DNA from: JBAOHV01 sp963714875
GTDB lineage: Bacteria; Actinomycetota; Acidimicrobiia; Acidimicrobiales; Microtrichaceae
Direction: 5' to 3'
NCBI GenBank assembly: GCA_963714875.1
Contig: CAVQQI010000008.1
Span: forward strand, 62,001 to 126,000
DNA: 64,000 nt
Positions 27,927-36,577 of this stretch are shown one piece after another. Below the pieces are notes generated by a model. That model was given only the letters and a program-made list of their open reading frames with translations. It made no database searches and had not been told where the DNA came from. The position numbers and the translations under genes are program-made. How positions within the stretch are numbered: the first letter of the stretch is position 1; each line of letters begins with the position of its first letter.

Positions 27927-28364
27927 TCAGGCATCGATGGGGACGCGCCCTTCATCGTGGCCCTTGATCTCGACCCGACGCGGCTTCGCCCGTTCGGCGA
28001 CCGGGATCCTGATGGTGAGCACCCCGGCCTGGTAGTCGGCGTCGATACCGTCGGCATCGAGGGTGTCGCCCAGGAAGAGCTGTCGGCTGAAGGTGCCCTG
28101 GGGGCGCTCCGCGGCGACCATCTCGATGTCGTCGCTGCCCTCGGGTCGTGTTCGTCGTGCGTGGACGGTGAGGACGTTCTTCTCGACGGTCAGCTCGATC
28201 GAGTCGGCACTGACGCCGGGCACATCGAACTGGACGAGGAACGTGTCCTTGTTCCGGTAGGCGTCCATCGGCATGGAGGCGGGCCTCGATGCGGTTCCGT
28301 TCGTCGGGGCCATCTGTTGGAAGAGACGGTCCAGATCACGGAAGGGGTCGGTACGCATGAGCAT
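27927..28364 (-). CDS. Hsp20/alpha-crystallin small heat-shock protein
   Basis: 145 residues, usual size. The N-terminal arm is FRDLDRLFQQMAP. The alpha-crystallin domain covers about residues 36-130: AYRNKDTFLVQFDVPGVSAD, then GTFSRQLFLGDTLDADGIDA and the I-x-I-type tail GVLTIRIPVAERAKPR. It is an ATP-independent holdase. A purine-rich GAGAGAGGAG site precedes the ATG, and the upstream 60 bases are unusually AT-rich, probably the heat-shock promoter. The C-terminal neighbour is an HspR-like repressor. Confidence 0.93.
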   Translation of the reverse strand: MLMRTDPFRDLDRLFQQMAPTNGTASRPASMPMDAYRNKDTFLVQFDVPGVSADSIELTVEKNVLTVHARRTRPEGSDDIEMVAAERPQGTFSRQLFLGDTLDADGIDADYQAGVLTIRIPVAERAKPRRVEIKGHDEGRVPIDA

Positions 28365-28594
28365 GGTGGCTCTCCTCTCTCTATCTACATCAACAGCATA
28401 TATACAACTACATTCATAGGTTTGCTGCAACTCCGGACCGAGGTCAGCTGAGTCCGGTCTTCTCCGGCCACCCCGATCGCGTCGGCCGGGGGCGCTACTG
28501 TCACGCTCCCGGTCTGCCGAGGAGGGCCCATGCTGGTCAGCAGCACCATCGACGCGGTGCCGACCGCCGTCCTGGCCGTGCGGGAGCTCCACGG

Positions 28595-29950
28595 GTGAGT
28601 CTGCGCACCGGATTCGTGCTCGCCGGCGGCGGGTTCAAGGGCGCCTTCGAGGTGGGCGCCCTCGACCACCTCATGAACGATCTCGGCGTGGTGCCCCACG
28701 TGGTCACCTCGGCCTCGGCCGGCTCGATCCTGGGCATGGTGATCTCCCAGGCCCGCACCCCAGAGGAGTTCGGCCGTCGTCTGGAGGAGGCCCGCAACGA
28801 CCTGCTGTCCATGACCGATGCCGAGCTCGTGTTCGGTGAGCAACCGTGGCTGCGGGAGCTGCGCGGCACGCCGGCTGCTGATGCACTTCGGCGCCTGATC
28901 ATCGAGGGGTCGTCGCCGGACCACCCGGAGCTCGTCCCAGAGGTCGAGGACGGGTCATCGGGCTCGGGCAACCGGCGCCGCCACGAACACCCCACGTGGT
29001 CCGATGTCGCTGCGGTGGCCCGGCGGGTGCCGTCTGCTGCCCGTGCACATCACCACAACGCCGAAGCCAAGCGTGCGGTCCTCAACCTGGACCCGTTCGA
29101 GGCCGCCATCCGGGGGCGTGGCGCCGGGGGGATCGCCAAGGTCCACCCCGATCTGATCGGTCGTCCGGGTCTCGACCTGCGCATGGCCGTGACCGCCATC
29201 CGTGCACGGGAGACCCGCTACGTCTGTGGCGACGGGACGCTCGTCGGTGCCGACGCCCACATCCCGGTCCCGGACGCTGCCGGCTTCGACGTGATCGACG
29301 GAGCCGTTGCCTCGGCGAGCGTTCCCGGCATCTTCCCGTCCCGCCGCCTCGGGGCCGACCACTACGTCGATGGCGGATGTCTCCAGAACATCCCGCTGCG
29401 TGCCGCGGTCCAACTCGGTGCGGAGCGCATCTACACCGTCGTCGCGGTCCCGATCAGCCAGCCGCGCCACGAAGCTCCTCTCTGGCTCGCCGAGGAGCTC
29501 GGCTACCTCTCCACCCAGGCCGAGAACCTGGCCACCCCGTTGCCCTCGGGGACGACCCACACGATCATCCAACCGACCATCGACGTGGTCGGGACCTTCG
29601 AGGTGCACCCCGGCCTGATGAAGATCGACATCGACTACGGACGCCTGCGTGCCGAGGAGGCCCTGGCCGACCTCGACGAGGGACTGCTGCCGATCGTGAC
29701 CACCGCCAGCGACACGATCACGCTGCAGCGGGACCGGGCCTGGCACATCGAGAACTCCGCCATCGCCGATGGCGGGATCTCACCCGAACAGCTGGGTGAT
29801 CTCCGACGAACGAAGGAGGCGGTGCGAAGCGCCGTGGACGCTCGCTCGGCGCTCGGGTTCCCGCCACCAACGCAGGCCCACACCTGGTGGGAAGGTCCCG
29901 AGCACCACAGCGCACCGTTGCCCGACGGTTTCCCCACCTCGTTCGACTGA
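28595..29950 (+). CDS. Patatin-like phospholipase
   Basis: 451 residues from a GTG. The oxyanion loop is FVLAGGGFKGAFEVGALDHL. The nucleophile elbow is VTSASAGSILG, so the first Gly of Gly-x-Ser-x-Gly is Ser here. The catalytic Asp motif is HYVDGGCLQN near the expected DGG position. This is the RssA/YchK-type bacterial patatin class that cleaves acyl esters of membrane lipids. No signal peptide. The extra central Arg/His-rich segment from about residue 120 to 165 looks like a lid insertion. Stand-alone. Confidence 0.82.
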   Translation: MSLRTGFVLAGGGFKGAFEVGALDHLMNDLGVVPHVVTSASAGSILGMVISQARTPEEFGRRLEEARNDLLSMTDAELVFGEQPWLRELRGTPAADALRRLIIEGSSPDHPELVPEVEDGSSGSGNRRRHEHPTWSDVAAVARRVPSAARAHHHNAEAKRAVLNLDPFEAAIRGRGAGGIAKVHPDLIGRPGLDLRMAVTAIRARETRYVCGDGTLVGADAHIPVPDAAGFDVIDGAVASASVPGIFPSRRLGADHYVDGGCLQNIPLRAAVQLGAERIYTVVAVPISQPRHEAPLWLAEELGYLSTQAENLATPLPSGTTHTIIQPTIDVVGTFEVHPGLMKIDIDYGRLRAEEALADLDEGLLPIVTTASDTITLQRDRAWHIENSAIADGGISPEQLGDLRRTKEAVRSAVDARSALGFPPPTQAHTWWEGPEHHSAPLPDGFPTSFD

Positions 29951-30048
29951 CGTACGGCGATGCGCTCGGCGCTGGTGCCGCGAACGCATCGTTCATGATC
30001 AGCAACCGGTCGGCCATCGGCCCGGCCACGATACGAAGGTGATCGCCC

Positions 30049-30804
30049 GTGCCACACATGTTCGTCAACCGACCACGACTGCTCGCTCTGACCGATCGTC
30101 ATCCGACAGCGCGCGAGAACCTGAGGTGGGAGACCGTGAACACCGCGGTGTACCTCATCGGCGGCGTGATGTTCATCTGGGGCAGCGTGTTGTTCTTCCC
30201 CGCGCTCGAGGCCCGGTCCGACCGCGGGGTGTGGGTGTTCCTCGTGGCATCGCTGATGTACGTGACGGTGACGGGTCACGACTTCCTCGAGGTGTTCCGG
30301 TACCGAGCCACACTCAAGGGGACCCCGACGAAGTGGGACCGGTTCGAGGCATGGGCCGCGCTCAGCTACCTGCTGGGCAGCGTGCTGTTCACCGTCGGCA
30401 GCGTGTTCTTCCTGTCCGCCGTCGGGCGGTACAGCGGGGGTTCGTGGTGCTTCATCATCGGCAGTCTCCTGTTCGTCGTCGGTGCGGTGGTCAACGTGCT
30501 GCAGGTCGTGCGCGCCCCCGACCGGAACCTCCTGCAGCTCATGAACCTCACGGCCATCACCTTCGTGACCGGCTCCATCCTCTTCGTGGTCGCATCCATC
30601 CCGTACCTGTTCGACCTGCAGAGTTCCGCCGACGAACGAACCATCGACGCCTTCCTCGCGAGCCAGTACGTCGTGGGTAGCGTGCTGTTCCTGCTCGGCG
30701 GATGGTTCAACTACCGGCGGGCCAGGATCATCGCCAGCAGCCAGGATGACGCGACGCCGTCGCCCCCGCTCGCCTCCAGCGACACCACTGCTGCCAGGCC
30801 CTGA
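30049..30804 (+). CDS. Multi-repeat YrhK-like membrane protein
   Basis: 251 residues with about eight helices, paired as YrhK-type modules: VYLIGGVMFIWGSVLFFP, YLLGSVLFTVGSVFFLSA, FIIGSLLFVVGAVVNVLQ, TFVTGSILFVVASIPYLF and YVVGSVLFLLGGWFNYRR. Each carries Gly-Ser-x-Leu-Phe-x-x-Gly, pointing to internal duplication. Polar ends include WETVNTA and RAPDRNLLQLMN. YrhK is a domain of unknown function. GTG start; convergent with the next gene and separated by a tandem repeat. Confidence 0.75.
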   Translation: MPHMFVNRPRLLALTDRHPTARENLRWETVNTAVYLIGGVMFIWGSVLFFPALEARSDRGVWVFLVASLMYVTVTGHDFLEVFRYRATLKGTPTKWDRFEAWAALSYLLGSVLFTVGSVFFLSAVGRYSGGSWCFIIGSLLFVVGAVVNVLQVVRAPDRNLLQLMNLTAITFVTGSILFVVASIPYLFDLQSSADERTIDAFLASQYVVGSVLFLLGGWFNYRRARIIASSQDDATPSPPLASSDTTAARP

Positions 30805-30805
30805 C

Positions 30806-30836
30806 GGTCACCCGGTCACCCGGTCACCCGGTCACC
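30806..30836. repeat. GGTCACCC tandem repeat
   Basis: Nearly four perfect copies of an 8-base unit span the gap between two convergent genes and include the stop codon of the minus-strand SRPBCC gene. Slippage here would alter that protein's last residues. Confidence 0.8.
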
Positions 30837-31274
30837 GAGTTGCCGGGCGAGCCGTGCCATGGCGGTGGTGTTGTTCCGACGGATGTACGCACGGGCGAGC
30901 GGGGAGGTGAGCCGGTCGATCACCGGCGCGACGATCCACCGGTACTCGAACTCGATCCGGGTGCTGCCGTCGCCGAGCGAGGAGAGGGTGTAGGTGCCCT
31001 GACCGGTTCGACCGGCCTTGTGCGCGACGTTGCGCTCCACGATCAGGGTGGGGGCCTCGACCTTGGTCACCTCGATGTCGACGACGTCGCTCATGCCCAT
31101 GGCCCGGGTCCGCACCCGGGCCTTCGACCCGAGGCCGTGAGCGGGGCCGCTCAGCTCCCAATCGGTCATCAGGTGGTCGTTGAACGACTCGTGATTGGCC
31201 ATGGGATCGAGGAAGGCGAACACGGAGTCGATGTCGTGGGGGACGGTGATGGAGACGGTCACAGGGCTGGGCAT
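30816..31274 (-). CDS. SRPBCC (START-like) domain protein
   Basis: 152 residues. The helix-grip fold is read from VSITVPHDIDSVFAFLDPMA at the start through VVDIEVTKVEAPTLIVERN to GSTRIEFEYRWIVAPVIDR and a C-terminal helix IRRNNTTAMARLARQ. Such proteins bind hydrophobic ligands in a central cavity. It is divergent from a TetR gene across 48 bases that include a short palindrome, so the pair looks like ligand-binding protein plus repressor. Confidence 0.85.
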   Translation of the reverse strand: MPSPVTVSITVPHDIDSVFAFLDPMANHESFNDHLMTDWELSGPAHGLGSKARVRTRAMGMSDVVDIEVTKVEAPTLIVERNVAHKAGRTGQGTYTLSSLGDGSTRIEFEYRWIVAPVIDRLTSPLARAYIRRNNTTAMARLARQLGDRVTG

Positions 31275-31312
31275 GTACCGAACGATACATCTCTGATGTT
31301 CCAAATGGTACA
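31273..31312. promoter_or_regulatory. Inverted repeats between SRPBCC and TetR genes
   Basis: ATGTA, eight bases, TACAT at 31273-31290, and TGTACC (31274) matched by GGTACA (31307). The sites cover the SRPBCC start and the TetR promoter and are the best operator candidates here. Confidence 0.5.
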
Positions 31313-31321
31313 CTTTTTCCC

Positions 31322-31897
31322 ATGACCGGAGACGACCCTCGCCAACGGCTGCTCGACTCGGCGGTCGATCACGTGTCCGACCACGGGATCGGTGACCTGT
31401 CGCTCCGCTCGCTGGCCGCGGCGTTGGGAACGAGCCATCGCATGCTCATCCATCACTTCGGCTCCAAAGAAGGCCTGTGGGCGGCCATCGTCGGGGAGGT
31501 CGAGCGGCGACAAATCGAGACCCTGGCCGCGACGGCCCCCGACGAATCCGCCACGCTCGGCGAGGCGCTCTGGCGCTGGTGGGTCCACATCTCGGCCCCG
31601 GAACACGGGCCGAGCGAGCGGCTGTTCTTCGAGATCTACGGACGAGCCCTGCACCGCAACTCGCCGGCTGCTGAGTTGCTCGAGGGCAGCGTGGAGTCGT
31701 GGCTCACGCCCGCAGCCGAACAGGCCGAGGTGTTCGGACTCGATCCAACGAAGGCCCGCGCCTTCGCGCGCTTGGGGGTGGCGGTCAGTCGGGGCCTGCT
31801 GCTCGACCTCCTCGCCACGGAGGATCGTGCCGGGGTCGACGAAGCCATGGGGTACTGGATAGAGCTCAACGAGGCCGCACTCGACAGCTCGCGGTAG
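31322..31897 (+). CDS. TetR-family regulator
   Basis: 191 residues. HTH: LSLRSLAAALGTSHRMLIHH, with FGSKEGLWAA after it. The ligand domain (LGEALWRWWVHISAPEHGPS, FEIYGRALHRNSPAAELLEG) is the type seen in many TetRs of this size. Divergent from an SRPBCC gene; probably represses both. Confidence 0.88.
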   Translation: MTGDDPRQRLLDSAVDHVSDHGIGDLSLRSLAAALGTSHRMLIHHFGSKEGLWAAIVGEVERRQIETLAATAPDESATLGEALWRWWVHISAPEHGPSERLFFEIYGRALHRNSPAAELLEGSVESWLTPAAEQAEVFGLDPTKARAFARLGVAVSRGLLLDLLATEDRAGVDEAMGYWIELNEAALDSSR

Positions 31898-31903
31898 GGA
31901 AGC

Positions 31904-32062
31904 TCGAGTGGACTCGCCCTCCGGATCACCGCGTCGGCGGCGCGTCCGAGGTCGCCGCCGAACTCCCGATCAGCGAGGCGGTCGATGTCGGTGGGTGTGA
32001 ACAACGGGACGTCGCCGGTGGCCGCCTCGGATCCAGCGATCACGATCCGGGCGTCGGAGGTC
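31904..32062 (-). pseudogene. Possible short coding remnant
   Basis: The minus strand reads DARIVIAGSEAATGDVPLFT and then DIDRLADREFGGDLGRAADA in good high-GC codon usage, but there is no stop or start of its own; the frame runs into the antisense of the TetR gene. It may be the trailing piece of a lost gene. I do not recognise it. Confidence 0.25.
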
Positions 32063-32063
32063 G

Positions 32064-32894
32064 TCAGCCGCCGTCCCGAGGTGTCAGCGAGGTCAGCTCG
32101 AACTCGCCGTCCTCGGTGTAGCGGACCTCGCCGATCACGGTGTCGGAGACCGCCTCGAGCTGTCGAGAGTTGCGCAGCGGCATGCCGGTCGCTGCGGAGA
32201 ACCACACGTCGGCGGACTCGCTGCCGGTCTGGTTGCCCGACGTGGTGCGATCCCGGTGGTAGCGGTGGGCGCTCACCGGCTCGCCACCGATGTCGAGCGT
32301 CTCGGTGCCGACGAAGCGGTACGGACCCTCGCTGATGGTGGTGCCCTCGACCCCGGTGCTGGATCCGGAACAGGTCTGGGTCCATTCGTCGCCGGGCTCC
32401 TGATCGGCACGGACGGTGGGCGCGTCGCACTCGAACGTCGAGGTGGTCTCGTTGACGAACGCACCGAAGTCCCAGCGCTGGAACGTCTCCCCGCCGACCT
32501 CGTCGAGCCCACCGTCGCGGGAGCAGTACCGCCACGTCTGCCAGTGGTTGGTGCTGTAGTCGATGCGGAACGTCCAGCAGTCGTCGGCCTCGTGGGTCAC
32601 CGCGGCCGGCATCGTCGGTCCCTGGGCTTGGCTGCTGGGTGGCTTGTCGATGCGGTCGGTGCCGCTGCCCTCGTAGACGTACACACCCTGTGGTGGTCGC
32701 AACACCGCCTGCTCGGCCGGCAGGGCGGAGCCGGTCGGTGCGGTCACCTGGTCGGGGTCGACCGGCGCCGCACGGCCCTGCTCCCACCGCACCGCCACCA
32801 CCACGGCGAGCACGACCACCAGGACGAACAGCCCGCCCGCGATCCACCGGCCACGCCGGGGGGCTCGTACCGGGTCCTCCGCACCTTCGTCCAC
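32064..32894 (-). CDS. Membrane-anchored extracytoplasmic protein of unknown function
   Basis: 276 residues. After a cytosolic basic start (RAPRRGR) there is one helix, WIAGGLFVLVVVLAVVVAV, then an extracytoplasmic domain with Cys pairs (DDCWTFRIDYSTNHWQTWRY, FECDAP, WTQTCSG) and VSAHRYHRDRTTSGNQTGSE. Beta-rich, no catalytic motif. The layout resembles actinobacterial lipoprotein-like folds but the family is not recognised. Neighbours are two regulator/SRPBCC sets. Confidence 0.7.
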   Translation of the reverse strand: MDEGAEDPVRAPRRGRWIAGGLFVLVVVLAVVVAVRWEQGRAAPVDPDQVTAPTGSALPAEQAVLRPPQGVYVYEGSGTDRIDKPPSSQAQGPTMPAAVTHEADDCWTFRIDYSTNHWQTWRYCSRDGGLDEVGGETFQRWDFGAFVNETTSTFECDAPTVRADQEPGDEWTQTCSGSSTGVEGTTISEGPYRFVGTETLDIGGEPVSAHRYHRDRTTSGNQTGSESADVWFSAATGMPLRNSRQLEAVSDTVIGEVRYTEDGEFELTSLTPRDGG

Positions 32895-32939
32895 CGCCCA
32901 ACCTTGCCACCGGCCGGGCCATCGACGCCGACCTTGACA

Positions 32940-32980
32940 TGTCTACTGGTGTTAGTCATTATGACTAACACCAGTAGACA
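32940..32980. promoter_or_regulatory. 41-base near-perfect palindromic operator
   Basis: TGTCTACTGGTGTTAGTCAT, one central T, then its exact reverse complement ending GTAGACA. The 20-base arms are perfect. The start of the SRPBCC gene lies 18 bases downstream, followed by a TetR gene in the same operon, which is the obvious binding protein. The smaller core GTTAGTCAT-T-ATGACTAAC resembles TetR/MarR operators. Confidence 0.9.
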
Positions 32981-32997
32981 CTGATAGTGAGGTCGCC

Positions 32998-33441
32998 ATG
33001 CACCACGAACTGCACACTGAGATCGACATCGACGCCACGCCCGAGGAGGTCTGGCACGTGCTGACCGATCTCGATCGATACGCCGAGTGGAACCCCTTCA
33101 TCACCTCGTCGGCCGGCATCGCCCGGGTGGGCGAGCAGCTGGTCAACCGGATGGAGCCCCCGGAGGGTCGGCCGATCACGTTCAAGCCACAGGTGACCGT
33201 CGTCGAGGAGGGGCAGATCCTCGAGTGGCTGGGCAGCCTCGGCCTCCCCGGGGTGTTCGACGGACGTCACCGCTTCGAGCTCGAGGCGACCGGAGCCGGG
33301 ACGCGACTCACGCAGAGCGAGTCGTTCGACGGACTGCTCGTCCGCTTCATGCGCTCGTCGCTCGACAACAACACCAAGGCTGGATTCGACGCGATGAACG
33401 TCGCCGTGAAGGCCAGGGCGGAATCCGTCACCGCTCGCTGA
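32998..33441 (+). CDS. SRPBCC domain protein
   Basis: 147 residues: ATPEEVWHVLTDLDRYAEWN at residues 12-31, VTVVEEGQILEWLGSLGLPG in the middle and LVRFMRSSLDNNTKAGFDAM as the closing helix. It is the polyketide-cyclase-like/START grip fold that binds hydrophobic ligands. The stop overlaps the start of the TetR gene (TGATG), so the two are co-translated and under the large palindrome upstream. Confidence 0.88.
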   Translation: MHHELHTEIDIDATPEEVWHVLTDLDRYAEWNPFITSSAGIARVGEQLVNRMEPPEGRPITFKPQVTVVEEGQILEWLGSLGLPGVFDGRHRFELEATGAGTRLTQSESFDGLLVRFMRSSLDNNTKAGFDAMNVAVKARAESVTAR

Positions 33442-34029
33442 TGGGACGCAAGCTCGGTCTGACACGCGAGCAGGTCGTGGCTGCCGCCGCCGAGATCGCC
33501 GATCGGGACGGCCTCGGCGCGCTCGAGTCTCGCCTCGCTCGCGTCGAGCCTCGGGGTCCGACCCCCGTCGCTGTACAGCCACGTCGACGGCCTCGCCGGG
33601 CTTCGCCGCCAGCTGGCCCTCCACGCAGCCGGGCTGCTCACCGCCGAGGTCGCCGCCAGCATCGAGGGGCTCGAGGCGACCGATGCACTCCGAGCGATCG
33701 CGGGTCAACTGCGATCGTTCGCTCATCGCCACCCCGGCCTGTACGACTCGTTCCTGCCAGCACCCAGTCCCGACGAGGATCCCGAGCTGGCCGCCGCCCT
33801 GTACGAGCCGGTCGCGGTCGTCGGGTCGGTGCTGGCCGAGATGGGCATCGACCCGATGTCGGTGGTCCCGCTCGTGCGAGCGCTGCGGGCGTCGGTGCAC
33901 GGCTTCGTCGATCTCGAGCTGCGGGGCGGGTTCGGCCTGCCGGATGACATCGACGACTCCTTCACCACTGCCATCGATCTGGCCATCGAGGCGATTGCCG
34001 CGCACTCGACGAGCCCGGGCAGCTCGTGA
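33441..34029 (+). CDS. TetR-family regulator (frameshift near 33530)
   Basis: The ATG overlaps the previous stop. Frame one gives LTREQVVAAAAEIADRDGLG. After a shift near 33530 the other frame gives VRPPSLYSHVDGLAGLRRQL, the recognition helix and next helix, then ELAAALYEPVAVVGSVLAEM and LRASVHGFVDLELRGGFGLP, which is the WHG-type TetR C-terminal domain. About 195 residues stitched. Probably represses its own operon through the palindrome at 32940. Confidence 0.8.
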
Positions 34030-34071
34030 ATCCGCACGAGATGAAGCCGCGGGGCCCGGCCCTTCGGCGGC

Positions 34072-34935
34072 TCAGTCGTTGAACGGCCAGAGCTCGGCGG
34101 CGTCGAGGACGGTCGCGGGATCGGGGGCGGTCACGTCGACCGGCTCCCCGTACTCGGCGAAGGTGAACTCGTAGCCGACACTCGGCGGGACGGCCGGGTC
34201 GGCCGCCCCGCCCGAGCGCAGCTCGACCCGGAGCCGGCGCACCAGCCCCTCGGCGTCGATCCAGACATCGGTCGAGGTCGTGGCGTCCGCATCCATCAGT
34301 GGCGCAGGAAGGCCGTCGAGCGGGGCGCCACCTGCCATGGCATCGTCCAGCAGTTCGCGCACGTCGGCGTCGAAGCGGTAGTGGGTCGTCTCGATCCCGT
34401 CGATCGTGTCGGGGCCGACCTCGGTGGCCTCATCGGTCGCATCGCGCAGCAGGTCGAACGCCCGCTGGGGATCGGGCGGGTCCGGCGCGTCGATGCCGAA
34501 CCGCTCCGCGAGTCCGAGCTCCCGGGCGTTGACGCGCAACCACTCGGCGCCGTTCGGGAGATCCGGGAGGCCGAGATAGGTCGCCTCGGGTGTGACCAGC
34601 ATCGGGACCCGGCCGATCAGGGGCAGCTCAGTGGTGATGCGGGCCGAGCTGCCGTCCGCTGCTCCCTGGCTGGTCAGCTCGCCGACCATCTCGCCGTCGA
34701 CCGAGAGCCGCATCGTCGTCCGGACCGTCGCCTGGCCGCCGGAGCTCTCCGCCGCTGCCAGGATCACCGTCGCCGGTGTCGCGTCGGCGCTCGTGACGGC
34801 GGGCCGGTCACCCGATCGGGCGCTGCCGGTGGTCGAGGTGCTGCCGGACCCACAGGCACCGAGCACCATTGCGACGGCGGCCACGACGGCAACGGCGGTC
34901 GCCTTCAGGACGTTGTGCGTGCACCGGTTCGACAC
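34072..34935 (-). CDS. Lipoprotein of LppX/LprG-like fold
   Basis: 287 residues. Signal peptide with lipobox VVAAVAMVLGACGSGS; a Ser/Thr-rich linker; then a domain with TVRTTMRLSVDGEMVGELTS, TPEATYLGLPDLPNGAEWLR, DGIETTHYRFDADVRELLDD and STDVWIDAEGLVRRLRVELR. The order (strand-rich half-barrel over helices) matches LolA/LppX-type lipid-binding lipoproteins of actinobacteria. It may shuttle lipids at the cell envelope. Single gene. Confidence 0.75.
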   Translation of the reverse strand: MSNRCTHNVLKATAVAVVAAVAMVLGACGSGSTSTTGSARSGDRPAVTSADATPATVILAAAESSGGQATVRTTMRLSVDGEMVGELTSQGAADGSSARITTELPLIGRVPMLVTPEATYLGLPDLPNGAEWLRVNARELGLAERFGIDAPDPPDPQRAFDLLRDATDEATEVGPDTIDGIETTHYRFDADVRELLDDAMAGGAPLDGLPAPLMDADATTSTDVWIDAEGLVRRLRVELRSGGAADPAVPPSVGYEFTFAEYGEPVDVTAPDPATVLDAAELWPFND

Positions 34936-35032
34936 GTCGACTCCGCTCGATCGGGGGTGTGTGGACAGTATCGACCGTTCGTCGCCGAGGGTTGAGGGCG
35001 GACCGCGCGCCCGAGGGGCCGGGTCGGTCCGC

Positions 35033-35605
35033 TCAGTCGGGAGCGGCGGCGCCGAGCGCTGCGACGGTCATGTCGAGCATGGTCTCGAGGTCGTGATCGC
35101 TCACCTCGTCGTCGGCGACGATGCGCATCGAGATGAGTGGCCCTTGGATGATGTGCATGGCCATCTCGAGATCGATGGTGGGGGCGATCTCACCTCTGGC
35201 AAGTGCGCGCTGCAGCGCCAGGATCGTCGGGCCACGCGGTTGGACGCGGGCCTGGCGGAACAGTTCTCGATTGGCCGGGTCCTCGATGGAGCGTGCCACC
35301 ATCCACACGAACAGTTCCCGGCTCTGTTGCAGGTCCGCGACGGCGAGGTAGGCGCGGTGGATCTCGGCGAGGTCGCCGCGCAGCGTTCCTGTGTCGGGGG
35401 GCTCCATCGCAGCGACGTTCGCCTGGACCACGGCGAACACCAGCGCGTCGATGGTGCCGAAGTGCCGGTACAGGGTGGTCTTCGCCACCCCCGAGCGGCG
35501 CGCCACCTGCTCAGCGTTGACGGCCCCGACGCCCTCGACGACCAGGATCTCTGCAGCGGCAGCGATCAGCTTGTTCCGGGCGGACACGCTGCGTGGTCTG
35601 GCCAT
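35033..35605 (-). CDS. TetR-family regulator
   Basis: 190 residues from the ATG at 35605 (MARPRSVSARN). HTH: VNAEQVARRSGVAKTTLYRH. C-terminal: LQQSRELFVWMVARSIEDPA and MHIIQGPLISMRIVADDEVS. It is divergent from the DUF6326 membrane-protein gene with an inverted repeat in the 164-base gap. Likely repressor of itself and that gene. Confidence 0.88.
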   Translation of the reverse strand: MARPRSVSARNKLIAAAAEILVVEGVGAVNAEQVARRSGVAKTTLYRHFGTIDALVFAVVQANVAAMEPPDTGTLRGDLAEIHRAYLAVADLQQSRELFVWMVARSIEDPANRELFRQARVQPRGPTILALQRALARGEIAPTIDLEMAMHIIQGPLISMRIVADDEVSDHDLETMLDMTVAALGAAAPD

Positions 35606-35666
35606 ACCGATCCTGATCGTAGCGACACATCGATCGGTTGCCATCTTTGCGGTGGGACCACCCAAG

Positions 35667-35695
35667 CCATTACGCTACATACCGTTGCGTAATGG
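35667..35695. promoter_or_regulatory. Inverted-repeat operator for TetR
   Basis: CCATTACGC, eleven bases, then GCGTAATGG: arms of nine bases are exact complements. The embedded TACGCTACATACCG... spacer is AT-richer than its surroundings. It lies 61 bases upstream of the TetR start and 74 upstream of the DUF6326 start. Confidence 0.75.
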
Positions 35696-35769
35696 TCGGC
35701 ACGGGGCTACGTTGCACCGACCGGGCCGGGCGCTGATCGGCGCCCTCACGACATGACAGGAAGCGACCG

Positions 35770-36237
35770 ATGATCACCAGCGCTCACCACCCCGACCATG
35801 CCGAACGCCCCGACCACGCCGGGGACACGGACCACCCCGTCGATGTCCGGGTGAAGATGGCCGCTCTGTGGGCAGCGACGATGCTGGCTGTCGTCTTCGT
35901 CGACCTGTTCTCTCTGTACCGTCCCGATGTTCGGGCCGACATCGAGTCGGGCAGGATCTTCGCGTTCGACATCGACCAACCGTTCCTCTTCTTCTCGATG
36001 CTGTACGTCGTGGTCCCCATCGTGATGATCTACCTGAGCGTGGCGCTGCCCCGGCGGGTGAACCGGACTGCGAACCTCGTCGTGGCGATCCTGTACCTGA
36101 TCTCGATCGTCAGCCTCGCGGTGGGGGAGTGGGGCTACTACATCCTCGGAAGTGTCGTGGAGACAGCGTTCCTGGTCCTGGTGATCCGCCATGCATGGAC
36201 CTGGCGCGACCCCGTTGCCGGCGCACCCGCCGTCTGA
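35770..36237 (+). CDS. DUF6326-family four-helix membrane protein
   Basis: 155 residues. The N-terminal 25 residues are His/Asp/Pro-rich (HHPDHAERPDHAGDTDHP), possibly metal-binding. Four helices follow: ALWAATMLAVVFVDLFSLY, FSMLYVVVPIVMIYLSVALP, VVAILYLISIVSLAVGEWGY and LGSVVETAFLVLVIRHAW. The DLFSLY...IESG pattern matches a small family of uncharacterised TetR-linked membrane proteins. Function unknown. Confidence 0.75.
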   Translation: MITSAHHPDHAERPDHAGDTDHPVDVRVKMAALWAATMLAVVFVDLFSLYRPDVRADIESGRIFAFDIDQPFLFFSMLYVVVPIVMIYLSVALPRRVNRTANLVVAILYLISIVSLAVGEWGYYILGSVVETAFLVLVIRHAWTWRDPVAGAPAV

Positions 36238-36577
36238 ACGCGCGCCGGGTGGTGCGCAGGTGCAACAGCGGCTCCTCAGGCTGGTCGGGTGCCCCACGTC
36301 GGGGTAGCCGAGACCAGGAAGACCCAACATGTAGCTGTTCGAGGGAATCCCACCGTCGATCGATCACCTCGGCGGCGCAGGAACTCCTCGATGTCGAGGG
36401 AATGGGCCGATCGATCCTCAAGGGGCGGCTCCCGACTGTCGAGGACTCAATTGAGCGTGGTGCACGCCCACACCGTCGTCCCCGAGCCCAGCACAGGCAC
36501 GTCGGCCTGCGCCGGGGCGGCTAGGGCTGGCGCCGTCCCGACTCTGTCGGGAACCCCCACCGTCAACAGGATCATCC
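36238..36577 (+). other. 340-base leader upstream of prepilin gene
   Basis: No open frame here reads like a protein. It has GGGTGCCCCACGTCGGGGTA followed by GCCGAGACC near 36286-36312, a GC-rich pairing resembling the 3' half of a GEMM-type cyclic-di-GMP riboswitch, but the GCAAACC/GAAA half is not visible. A hairpin TCCCGAC-TCT-GTCGGGA lies around 36537-36553. A structured leader is plausible but not shown. Confidence 0.3.

Noticed and set aside
36280..36330. Possible cyclic-di-GMP (GEMM) riboswitch before the prepilin gene
   Set aside because: Only the GGGGTAGCCGA-like 3' half fits; the GCAAACC and GAAA elements are not present, so it is not called as a riboswitch.
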